From: Candidatus Omnitrophota bacterium
GTDB taxonomy: Bacteria; Omnitrophota; Gorgyraeia; 2-01-FULL-45-10
Length of the DNA: 5,944 bases
Assembly (NCBI GenBank): GCA_026387135.1
Contig: JAPLMH010000134.1
Coordinates: 1-5,944 of the forward strand
Direction of reading: 5' to 3'
In this document: in pieces, positions 1 through 5,848 of the stretch
How the letters are laid out: every line of letters begins with the position of its first letter
How positions within the stretch are numbered: position 1 is the stretch's first letter
Position numbers and translations under genes: made by a program
The notes under the pieces: model-generated
What the model was told of the DNA's origin: nothing
Databases searched by the model: none
Seen by the model: the letters and a program-made list of their open reading frames with translations, nothing else

Positions 1-621
1 CCAATATATCTTATCATGGGCCCCAACCACACGGGGCTCGGCTCGCCCTTCAGCTTATCTACGAGCGATTCATGGGCTACGCCGCTGGGCAACGTGACCA
101 TCAACAAGACATTGGCCGAAAAGATAATGAAAAATTGTCCCGAAATCTCCAAGGACGAATTTGCGCACGTACAGGAACATTCCATAGAAGTCCAGCTGCC
201 CATATTGCAGGCACTGCAGGAAGGTTTTACGATAGTTCCGATAGTGATCTCCCAGGGGAGCATTGAACAGTACAGAAAGATCGGGCATGCCATCGCTAAA
301 TCCATAAAGGAGTTAAAGCTGGAAAAGGATGTCACCATAATCGCCTCGAGCGATATGACGCACTATGAATCTCAAAATTCGGCTGAAGAAAAAGATTCCA
401 AGGCGATCGACGCCATTCTGAAGCTTGACGAAGAGGCTCTTCTGGAATGCGTCCGCCAATTCGACATATCCATGTGCGGCGTCGCGCCAGCCGCGATAAT
501 GCTGGCCGCGGCAAAATCGCTTGGCGCCAAGAAGGCGAAGTTGATAAAATACCAAACGAGTGGCGATGCATCCGGAGATTACTCATCGGTTGTAGGTTAC
601 GCCGGAATAGTGATAGAATAA
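1..621 (+). CDS. MEMO1 family protein / AmmeMemoRadiSam system protein B (5' end outside window)
   Basis: The reading frame is open from the first base (PIYLIMGPNHTGLGSP), so the gene starts upstream and the ATG at 16 is internal; 206 residues are visible. The family shares the LigB-like class III extradiol dioxygenase fold. Human MEMO1 binds metal through two His and one Cys. The equivalents are visible here: His in GPNH (nt 28-30), His in EHSIEVQLP (nt 178-180) and Cys in CGVAPA (nt 475-477). The family blocks SSDMTHYE and SGDASGDYSSVVGYAGI are also present. The C-terminus looks complete, and about 60-80 N-terminal residues should be missing. In bacteria the gene often lies near an AMMECR1-domain protein and a radical SAM protein; neither is in view, but upstream sequence is unseen. 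The patatin gene follows after 19 bp. Family assignment is secure; the biochemical role in bacteria is unknown. Confidence 0.93.
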   Translation, partial: PIYLIMGPNHTGLGSPFSLSTSDSWATPLGNVTINKTLAEKIMKNCPEISKDEFAHVQEHSIEVQLPILQALQEGFTIVPIVISQGSIEQYRKIGHAIAKSIKELKLEKDVTIIASSDMTHYESQNSAEEKDSKAIDAILKLDEEALLECVRQFDISMCGVAPAAIMLAAAKSLGAKKAKLIKYQTSGDASGDYSSVVGYAGIVIE

Positions 622-640
622 CAGAAGGAGACCGATACCT

Positions 641-1477
641 ATGTTAGGGTTCCTTAAAAAGAAGAGAAGCGTCGTCCTTGTCCTGGGAGGAGGTTCGGCT
701 CGCGGACTTGCGCACATCGGAGTGCTAAAAGTGCTGGAGAAGGAGAAGATACCTATCCACAGGATCGTAGGGACCTCTATGGGAGCTCTGATAGGCGCGG
801 CTTACTCCGTCGGCATGCCACTGAAGAAGATGGAGGAGATGGCGCATAAATTCAGCTGGAGGACCGTATTCGATCCCACGCTTCCCAAGATGGGTCTATT
901 GGCCGGCAGGAAGCTGGCTAAGGTGGTGGCTGAGCTGACCGAAAATAAGAGCTTCGAAGATTGCAGGATACCGCTCGCGGTAGTCACGACGGATATAGAG
1001 AAGAACGAAAGGGTCGTATTTCAGAAGGGGGACCTGCAAAAAGTGGTATGCGCCAGCTGTTCATGGCCGGGCATATTTAACCCCGTGAGGATAGACGGAC
1101 GGCTCTTAGTCGACGGCGGGATCAAAAATAGCGTCCCCACGAGAATTGCCAGGTCCCTAGATCCCGGATATATGGTGGCGGTAGACGTGGGCTTCTGCGT
1201 AAAAGAGGGCAAGATAGGAAATATATTCGAGATGTTGCTGCAATCATTCCAGATAATGGGTGAAGAGCTGAACCGTTATCAGGCGCGCATTTCAGACGTT
1301 ATGATAAAGGTGGATCTTGGCCACAGCATTGATCAGGTGGCATTCCACAAGTCGAGAGAGGCCATCCATAAGGGAGAGAAGGCGGCCGGAGAGAAGGCGC
1401 CCCAGATAAAGAGAATGTTGAGCGTATATAATTTCCCGTCGCTTAAGATGGCGGGACAGGAAGAATGGCGGGATTAA
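641..1477 (+). CDS. Patatin-like phospholipase family protein (RssA-like)
   Basis: This is a 278-residue probable cytoplasmic or membrane-peripheral serine lipid acyl hydrolase using a Ser-Asp dyad. Visible elements are the glycine-rich oxyanion loop GGGSARG (16-22), the nucleophile elbow GTSMG with Ser46, and the DGG motif with Asp158. A block CASCSWPGIFNPV (137-149) matches the family's usual segment before the Asp motif. Length fits the bacterial single-domain RssA/YchK-type group. There is no signal peptide; the N-terminus MLGFLKKKRS is short, hydrophobic then basic, and could help membrane contact (inference). The ATG at 641 has AAGGAG at 625-630, ten bases upstream. The tail after about residue 215 is charged and not diagnostic. 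The true substrate cannot be read from sequence. The DUF1844 gene follows after 3 bp, so co-transcription is likely. Confidence 0.93.
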   Translation: MLGFLKKKRSVVLVLGGGSARGLAHIGVLKVLEKEKIPIHRIVGTSMGALIGAAYSVGMPLKKMEEMAHKFSWRTVFDPTLPKMGLLAGRKLAKVVAELTENKSFEDCRIPLAVVTTDIEKNERVVFQKGDLQKVVCASCSWPGIFNPVRIDGRLLVDGGIKNSVPTRIARSLDPGYMVAVDVGFCVKEGKIGNIFEMLLQSFQIMGEELNRYQARISDVMIKVDLGHSIDQVAFHKSREAIHKGEKAAGEKAPQIKRMLSVYNFPSLKMAGQEEWRD

Positions 1478-1480
1478 AAA

Positions 1481-1774
1481 ATGGACGATGAAATAAAAAA
1501 AGATAAAAACATTGAAGTGAGCTTTTCGCTCTTCATAACCGGCCTGATGATGGAAGCCGTGATGGCACTCGGTGACATGGAAAACCCGGTGACCCATAAG
1601 AAGGAGCCGAACCTGGAGCATGCGAAGATCATCATAGATACTCTCGAGATGCTGAAGGAGAAGACGAAGAACAATCTGTCAAAGGATGAAGATGAGGCCA
1701 TGAGCTCCATACTTTATGACTTAAGGATGCGTTTTGTGACAAAAATTAACAAACCGGATACTTCCAAACCATGA
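1481..1774 (+). CDS. DUF1844 domain-containing protein
   Basis: This small 97-residue acidic and helical protein belongs to the uncharacterised DUF1844 family. The recognisable core is SFSLFITGLMMEAVMALGDM (about 14-33), then a block NPVTHKKEPNLEHAKIIIDT and a helix rich in Glu and Lys. The family core typically runs F-x-x-F-h-x-x-L-x-x-x-A-x-x-x-LG, then a loop and a helix pair ending near 'LYDLRMRFV', as seen here. It is a whole-family-length protein with no signal peptide. The methionine-rich hydrophobic stretch looks like an amphipathic helix rather than a clear membrane span. The ATG at 1481 lies 3 bp after the patatin stop, with a weak purine-rich GGCGGGA upstream. Its stop overlaps the RmuC start (ATGA at 1771-1774). 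Family call is firm; function is unknown. Confidence 0.88.
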   Translation: MDDEIKKDKNIEVSFSLFITGLMMEAVMALGDMENPVTHKKEPNLEHAKIIIDTLEMLKEKTKNNLSKDEDEAMSSILYDLRMRFVTKINKPDTSKP

Positions 1775-2694
1775 TCATATATGCGGTGCTCTCAATATTG
1801 ATAATCCTGACGCTTGCCGTCTTTTATCTGATAATCCGCATTAAGGATATAAGGAGCAATACGGATTCTCTCTCTGCAAAATTCCCGCTCACCGAAGAGA
1901 TGAGAAAGCAGACTTCCGACGCCATCACAAGCATAAATAAGGAGATGGCGGTCATCAACCAGAAAGCTCAGCAGATAAACGATGTGATGAACGAAGTCAA
2001 GAATCTGCGGAACCTTTTTATAGCGCCTAAAGGAGCCGGTGCGGCCGGTGAGCGCATACTGGAAAAGGCGCTTCAAGATGTCCTGGGCAGCAATATGCTT
2101 GAGTCGCAGTACCGGCTCAGCTCCGGCGTAGTCGATTTTGTTATAAAGTTCAAGGAACATATCGTCCCCATAGATTCAAAGCTGTCGCTGGAGAACTTCA
2201 ACAAGATGCTTACGGCGGGAGATGACAACGTAAAGCGCGCCTTCTGGAAGGCATTCACCGGCGACGTTAAGAAGAGGATAGACGAGACGAGCAAATATAT
2301 ACTCCCGGGGGAGAATACGACGGACTTCGCGATGATGTATATCCCATCGGAAGGGGTCTACTATGAGGCGTTCGTTAAAGATAAGCATTTCAACGAAGAG
2401 AACACTTTGATAGATTATGCCTGGAAAAGACGGGTCTGCCCGGTATCTCCCCAAACCATATACCCGTATCTGGTGATGATAGTCCAGGGAATGAAGGCCT
2501 TAAGGATAGAGGAGAATGCAAAGGAGATACTCGGAAAAGTATCCGGCCTTAAGTATGATTTCGACAGATTCAAGGATATCTACAATGTGCTGATGAAGCA
2601 TATTAAGGACGCCTATAACAACAACGACTCCCTGCAAAACTCCATGGCCAAGATAGACCAGCACATAGCCTCCCTAGAGCAAAAGTCCGCATAA
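1771..2694 (+). CDS. rmuC: RmuC family protein, short membrane-anchored form
   Basis: This 307-residue protein belongs to the RmuC family. E. coli RmuC limits recombination at inverted repeats and has a nuclease-like fold, but is much longer (about 475 residues). The N-terminus (2-23) is one hydrophobic segment, probably a membrane anchor with the rest in the cytoplasm. Residues about 25-80 form a short helical, probably coiled-coil spacer. The RmuC core follows: PKGAGAAGE (86-94), SSGVVDFVIKF (117-127) and PIDSKLSLENF (133-143), consistent with a PD-(D/E)XK-type site using Glu94, Asp122, Asp135 and Lys137. FAMMYIPSEGVYYEAF (186-201) and VSPQTIYPYLVMI (225-237) are also typical. The shortness comes from a reduced coiled coil; the core looks intact. 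No good Shine-Dalgarno precedes the ATG, so translation is probably coupled to the DUF1844 gene through the ATGA overlap. Confidence 0.92.
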   Translation: MIIYAVLSILIILTLAVFYLIIRIKDIRSNTDSLSAKFPLTEEMRKQTSDAITSINKEMAVINQKAQQINDVMNEVKNLRNLFIAPKGAGAAGERILEKALQDVLGSNMLESQYRLSSGVVDFVIKFKEHIVPIDSKLSLENFNKMLTAGDDNVKRAFWKAFTGDVKKRIDETSKYILPGENTTDFAMMYIPSEGVYYEAFVKDKHFNEENTLIDYAWKRRVCPVSPQTIYPYLVMIVQGMKALRIEENAKEILGKVSGLKYDFDRFKDIYNVLMKHIKDAYNNNDSLQNSMAKIDQHIASLEQKSA

Positions 2695-2738
2695 ATTCGC
2701 TTTACATCATTATCTCTTTATGATAAATTGTTATACCC
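2695..2738 (+). promoter_or_regulatory. Possible weak promoter in the only intergenic gap
   Basis: This 44-bp gap is AT-rich, unlike the other junctions. TTTACA at 2701-2706 is a 5/6 match to the -35 consensus and sits 17 bp before TAAATT (2724-2729, 4/6 match to -10). A competing -10, TATGAT at 2719-2724 (5/6), has only a poor -35 (TTCGCT at 2696-2701, spacer 17). Transcription from either would begin about 2731-2737, just before the ATG at 2739. Weak 5-bp inverted repeats (ATCAT/ATGAT at 2706-2710 and 2720-2724) overlap it but are too weak to be a terminator. AT-rich DNA yields such matches by chance, so the call is tentative. Confidence 0.3.
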
Positions 2739-3707
2739 ATGACTAAGACACTATCTCAGGCGTTAAGAGCTCTATTAAGCTTCTCCTTTATAGTACTATT
2801 ATTATATATTATGAGGGATAAGTACCCGCAGATCCTCAAGGCCTTCGCATCCACAAAGGTGCCGATATTCCTGCTGGGGCTGCTCATATTTGCCTCCGCC
2901 GCAGTCGTGGGCTCGGTCAGATTGAAGCTCCTGATAGAGGCTCAGGGTATCAATGTAACTTTCAAAGAGGCTTTGAGCCTGACCTTTATAGGTTATTTCT
3001 TCAACAACTTTCTTCCCACATCTATCGGCGGGGACGTAGCGAAAGCTTACTATCTTTCGAAGAAGACCGAGAAGAAAGCCGGGGCCTATGCATCCGTATT
3101 TGTCGACCGTGTAATAGGGCTATTCACAATGATATCTATGGCCTTTTTGGCGCTCTTCTTCGTTGAAGAGGGCGTGGTGGACTCGACATTGAGGTACATA
3201 ATATACGCCATAACGCTTGGTTCGATAATATTCTTAGTGCTTATGACAAATAAGAAGCTTGCCCAGAAGTTCTCGTTCCTCTTCTTCATAATAAATCCGA
3301 TAAAAGAGAAGCTCAGGAAGGTCTATGAAGTCATCCATCAGTATCAATATCAAAAGACCCTCATGATCAAATCTTTCGCCATCTCATTTGTCTCGCAGAT
3401 ACTATTTTTTACCAGCCTGGGTGTGGTGGCCTTGAGCATCGGAAGCAGGATACCCGTTAAGGACCTGTTGATAAAGATGCCCATAGTGAGCATGATGAGC
3501 CTTTTGCCTTCGATAAACGGCCTGGGTTTAAGAGAGGGCTCCACCGTGGTGCTCTTTGGACCGTTGATAGGATCCGATAAGGCTTTCGCCATGAGCATCC
3601 TATGGCTCCTTATATTGTTATGCATAAGCATTATGGGCGGGTTGATATACGCATTCAGCCAGCAGTTCAAGATAAGCATTAAAGATATAGATAAAGGAGC
3701 CATATAG
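2739..3707 (+). CDS. Flippase-like / lysylphosphatidylglycerol synthase TM-domain protein (YbhN/UPF0104 family)
   Basis: This is a 322-residue polytopic inner-membrane protein. Hydrophobic segments lie near residues 11-25, 41-59, 80-95, 121-142, 153-170, 208-234, 245-257 and 282-306. The family motifs are clear: YFFNNFLPTSIGGDVAKAYY (86-105), VDRVIGL (122-128), and LPSINGLGLREG (256-267). The size matches stand-alone UPF0104 proteins, which have only the membrane domain. The family includes the membrane part of MprF, which moves lysyl-phosphatidylglycerol across the membrane, and proteins linked to glycolipid or hopanoid metabolism. The MprF synthase domain is absent, so lysyl-lipid synthesis should not be assigned. 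The cargo is unknown. The ATG at 2739 has no recognisable Shine-Dalgarno, and homology supports this start because the first membrane segment follows immediately. The next gene begins directly after the TAG stop. Confidence 0.9.
   Translation: MTKTLSQALRALLSFSFIVLLLYIMRDKYPQILKAFASTKVPIFLLGLLIFASAAVVGSVRLKLLIEAQGINVTFKEALSLTFIGYFFNNFLPTSIGGDVAKAYYLSKKTEKKAGAYASVFVDRVIGLFTMISMAFLALFFVEEGVVDSTLRYIIYAITLGSIIFLVLMTNKKLAQKFSFLFFIINPIKEKLRKVYEVIHQYQYQKTLMIKSFAISFVSQILFFTSLGVVALSIGSRIPVKDLLIKMPIVSMMSLLPSINGLGLREGSTVVLFGPLIGSDKAFAMSILWLLILLCISIMGGLIYAFSQQFKISIKDIDKGAI
3694..3699 (+). promoter_or_regulatory. Ribosome binding site for the Trm112-like gene
   Basis: AAGGAG lies inside the last codons of the membrane-protein gene, eight bases before the ATG at 3708. 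It supports the small gene being translated and fixes its start. Confidence 0.8.
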
Positions 3708-3887
3708 ATGATAGACAAAGAGTTGCTGGATATCCTGGCGTGCCCGTTATGCAAGGCCGATGTAAAGCTTGAAGGCGACCGGATAGTATGCTCAAAATGC
3801 GCGAGGCGCTACCCAATAAAAGACGATATACCGATAATGCTGATAGACGAGGCGGAATTACCTAAAGACGCGAGAGGTACAAGATGA
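3708..3887 (+). CDS. Trm112 family / UPF0434 zinc-ribbon protein
   Basis: This 59-residue protein begins MIDKELLDILACPLCKADVK. It has two cysteine pairs, C12-P-L-C15 and C28-S-K-C31, forming a likely zinc ribbon. RRYPIKDDIPIMLIDEA (33-49) is the family signature for Trm112 and the bacterial YcaR/UPF0434 group. Length matches the usual 55-65 residues. In eukaryotes and archaea Trm112 is a small partner that stabilises and activates several methyltransferases; no such role is established for the bacterial protein. The ATG follows directly after the preceding TAG stop, with AAGGAG eight bases upstream. Its stop overlaps the aroQ start (ATGA at 3884-3887), so the two are probably translationally coupled. 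No methyltransferase gene is in the window. Identity is firm; function is open. Confidence 0.92.
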   Translation: MIDKELLDILACPLCKADVKLEGDRIVCSKCARRYPIKDDIPIMLIDEAELPKDARGTR

Positions 3888-4324
3888 AGAAGATACTTGT
3901 GATACACGGGCCGAATCTCAATCTGTTGGGCCAGAGAGAGCCGGATGTCTACGGCAAGGTCACCATAAAAGATATAAACAACGACCTTAAGAAAATGGCC
4001 AAGGCGAAAAAGATAACGCTCGAGATCGTGCAGTCCAACCACGAGGGTGAAATAGTCGAACTTATCGGCAGATCGAGCGGCAAGTTCGGCGCTATACTGA
4101 TAAACCCCGCGGCTTACACGCACACCAGCGTGGCTATACGGGATGCCATAAGCTCTGTGAAGGTCCCGGCCGTTGAAGTGCACCTTTCCAATATATATGC
4201 GCGCGAGGAGTTCCGGCATACATCACTGATATCACCGGTAGCCAAGGGGCAGATATGCGGCTTCGGAAAGATGAGCTATTTGCTCGGATTGGAAGCGGCG
4301 ATAGGTTTGATCGGCAAGAGATGA
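3884..4324 (+). CDS. aroQ: Type II 3-dehydroquinate dehydratase
   Basis: This 146-residue enzyme converts 3-dehydroquinate to 3-dehydroshikimate, the third step of the shikimate pathway to aromatic amino acids. It is cytoplasmic and usually a dodecamer. The type II signature is complete: GPNLNLLGQREPDVYG (9-24) carries Arg18 and the catalytic Tyr23. INPAAYTHTSVAIRDA (73-88) carries Asn74. VEVHLSNIYAREEFRHTS (97-114) carries the catalytic His100 and substrate-binding Arg111. Length is typical (about 140-150). GAGGT at 3874-3878 lies five bases before the ATG. The start overlaps the Trm112 stop and the stop overlaps the next gene's start, both by ATGA. Neighbouring aroQ, an M24 peptidase and accB/accC is a widely conserved bacterial arrangement. 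No residue looks abnormal. Confidence 0.97.
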   Translation: MKKILVIHGPNLNLLGQREPDVYGKVTIKDINNDLKKMAKAKKITLEIVQSNHEGEIVELIGRSSGKFGAILINPAAYTHTSVAIRDAISSVKVPAVEVHLSNIYAREEFRHTSLISPVAKGQICGFGKMSYLLGLEAAIGLIGKR

Positions 4325-5373
4325 CATTCGACCATAAGCTAAGGTTAAAAAAATTAAGGGTTGAATTAAAAAAGCGCGGACTAGCCTCTCTTATTGTAAC
4401 GAACGAGACGAACGTAAGATACTTGACCGGCTTTAGGGGTGGGGACTCCATAGTAATCATAACTCCCGATTCACAGTTCTTTCTCACAGATTCCCGTTAC
4501 GTGGAAGAGGCCCGGGATTCGGTCGGCAGTTTCACTATAGTGGAAGTAACGACGTCTACCTATGATTCAATAAGCGAGATCGTAAAAAGGAACCGAATAA
4601 AAAAGATAGGTTTCGATTCTATGAACCTTCCGTATGAGGTTGCCAAGAGGCTCGCAGGCTACATACGTCCGGCAAAACTCGTATCGACAAGGAACGTCAT
4701 TGAGAACCTAAGGGCCGTCAAAGATATCCAAGAGATAGAGGCGATCAAAAGATCCGTTGATGTAACTAAGTCAGTTCTTAAGAAGGTCACTCTCTCGATC
4801 CGTCCCGGAATATCAGAACGGTTCATAAGTGACCTTATAGAATGTGAATTCATCAAGCGCGGAGCCAGAGTGGCGTTCGAAACGATAGCCGCTTGTGGCA
4901 GGAATTGCTCAAAGCCGCACGCCAGCGCCACAAAGCAAGTAATAGCAAAGAATGATGTTGTTATGCTGGATATGGGATGCAGGTTGGATCTGTACAATTC
5001 GGATATCACACGCATGATATTCATAGGCAAGGTCAAGGATAAGATAAAGGAGATATACGGTATAGTCCGCGCGGCTCAAAGCGCGGCCATTCAAAAGATA
5101 AAGCCCGGGGTAAAGATATCCGAGATAGATCTCGCGGGCAGAGGCTACATAGACCGAAAAGGTTATGGTAAATTCTTCGGCCATTCTCTCGGACATGGTA
5201 TAGGAATGGACGTTCACGAAGAGCCCAGCATATCGAAAAGGAATGATAATATACTGAAGAGCGGTATGGTATTTACCGTAGAGCCGGCCATATACCTGCC
5301 TAAACTCGGGGGTGTAAGGGTAGAGGATATGGTAATGGTCACGGATTTTGGTTGTGAAGTCCTAACGAGATAA
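4321..5373 (+). CDS. pepP: Xaa-Pro aminopeptidase-type M24 family peptidase
   Basis: This 350-residue cytoplasmic metallopeptidase probably removes N-terminal residues before proline. An N-terminal creatinase-like domain (about 8-130) contains TNETNVRYLTGF (28-39). The M24 'pita-bread' domain follows. All five dinuclear metal ligands are visible: Asp217 (LDMG) and Asp228 (NSDITR), 11 residues apart as in E. coli PepP, then His292 (GHGIG), Glu321 (TVEPAIY) and Glu335 (RVEDM). His200 (KPHAS) and His299 (VHEEP) match conserved active-site histidines. The size is that of the short bacterial form (YqhT-type), not the longer E. coli PepP. I chose the ATG at 4321 because it forms an ATGA overlap with aroQ and the domain starts right after; the in-frame ATG at 4255 would overlap aroQ by 70 bp. 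PepQ-like prolidase activity cannot be excluded. Confidence 0.93.
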   Translation: MTFDHKLRLKKLRVELKKRGLASLIVTNETNVRYLTGFRGGDSIVIITPDSQFFLTDSRYVEEARDSVGSFTIVEVTTSTYDSISEIVKRNRIKKIGFDSMNLPYEVAKRLAGYIRPAKLVSTRNVIENLRAVKDIQEIEAIKRSVDVTKSVLKKVTLSIRPGISERFISDLIECEFIKRGARVAFETIAACGRNCSKPHASATKQVIAKNDVVMLDMGCRLDLYNSDITRMIFIGKVKDKIKEIYGIVRAAQSAAIQKIKPGVKISEIDLAGRGYIDRKGYGKFFGHSLGHGIGMDVHEEPSISKRNDNILKSGMVFTVEPAIYLPKLGGVRVEDMVMVTDFGCEVLTR

Positions 5374-5374
5374 C

Positions 5375-5380
5375 GGAGGA
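5375..5380 (+). promoter_or_regulatory. Ribosome binding site for accB
   Basis: GGAGGA lies five bases before the ATG at 5386, immediately after the peptidase stop. It is the strongest Shine-Dalgarno in the window and supports independent, efficient translation of accB. Confidence 0.8.
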
Positions 5381-5385
5381 GATCG

Positions 5386-5838
5386 ATGTATATAAAAGAG
5401 ATAAAAGATATGATAATCCTGATGAATGATAACAGCCTTACAGAGCTCGAAGTGGAGAAGGATGGCATGCGGATAAAACTGAAAAAATCATCCGCCGGCT
5501 CGTTCGAGAAGGCGGTAGAGTTTGTTTCTCAAGCCTCGGCGCCACAATCAGCGCAGGAAGCTAAGAGCGCCAAAGAGGCCGAAAAGGTCAAGAATACAGT
5601 AGATATCAAGGCGCCTATGGTCGGAACTTACTATCGTTCTCCATCGCCTGAAGCGGCGCCGTACGTAAGCGTAGGAGACACCATAGGCATCGGCCAGGTA
5701 TTATGCATAATAGAGGCTATGAAGCTGATGAATGAGATAAAGTCCGAAGTGCGGGGTAAGATACTTGAGATACTTGTCGATAACGCGGAGCCGGTGGAGT
5801 TCGGACAGGTCATATTCGTAATAGAGCCGATAAAGTGA
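5386..5838 (+). CDS. accB: Biotin carboxyl carrier protein of acetyl-CoA carboxylase
   Basis: This 150-residue carrier subunit shuttles the carboxyl group on biotin between biotin carboxylase and the carboxyltransferase, the first committed step of fatty-acid synthesis. Residues 1-36 form the AccB N-terminal region (IKDMIILMNDNSLTELEVEK). Residues about 38-72 are a flexible linker. The biotinyl domain (73-150) holds APMVGTYYRSPSPEAAPYV (76-94), including the region that forms the 'thumb' in AccB. The biotin site is EAMKLMNE with Lys113. Length matches AccB (about 150-160). The linker is rich in Ala, Lys and Glu rather than the more usual Ala/Pro composition. GGAGGA sits five bases before the ATG. 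accC begins 10 bp downstream, so the two subunits are probably made together, as in most bacteria. Confidence 0.97.
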   Translation: MYIKEIKDMIILMNDNSLTELEVEKDGMRIKLKKSSAGSFEKAVEFVSQASAPQSAQEAKSAKEAEKVKNTVDIKAPMVGTYYRSPSPEAAPYVSVGDTIGIGQVLCIIEAMKLMNEIKSEVRGKILEILVDNAEPVEFGQVIFVIEPIK

Positions 5839-5842
5839 GGAG
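5837..5842 (+). promoter_or_regulatory. Ribosome binding site for accC
   Basis: GAGGAG overlaps the last two bases of the accB stop and lies six bases before the GTG at 5849. It decides the start: the nearby TTG at 5845 is out of frame with the AccC sequence. Confidence 0.75.
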
Positions 5843-5848
5843 AGTTGC

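Noticed and set aside
16..18. ATG at 16 as the start of the MEMO1-family gene
   Set aside because: The frame stays open to base 1 and encodes family-like residues before it, and the protein would lack the N-terminal part of the fold.
1792..2160. 122-codon open frame on the minus strand opposite rmuC
   Set aside because: It is fully antisense to a well-supported RmuC gene and its translation has no recognisable domain.
2706..2726. Short inverted repeats after rmuC as a Rho-independent terminator
   Set aside because: The stems are only five AT-rich pairs with long loops and no following T-run, too weak to support a terminator.
2739..3707. MprF-type lysylphosphatidylglycerol synthase (antimicrobial-peptide resistance)
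   Set aside because: Only the flippase-like membrane domain is present. The C-terminal aminoacyl-transferase domain of MprF is absent and no neighbouring gene supplies it.
3809..4219. 136-codon open frame on the minus strand opposite the Trm112 and aroQ genes
   Set aside because: It lies antisense to two clearly recognised genes, resembles no known family, and is explained by the codon bias of the real strand.
4255..4320. 22-codon N-terminal extension of the M24 peptidase starting at an earlier ATG
   Set aside because: It would overlap aroQ by 70 bp and adds residues before the normal family start. The ATG at 4321 gives the ATGA overlap seen at other junctions here.
5069..5087. Direct repeat GCGCGGC separated by five bases
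   Set aside because: It lies within the peptidase coding frame and encodes alanine-rich residues in an ordinary helix, so chance coding repetition explains it.
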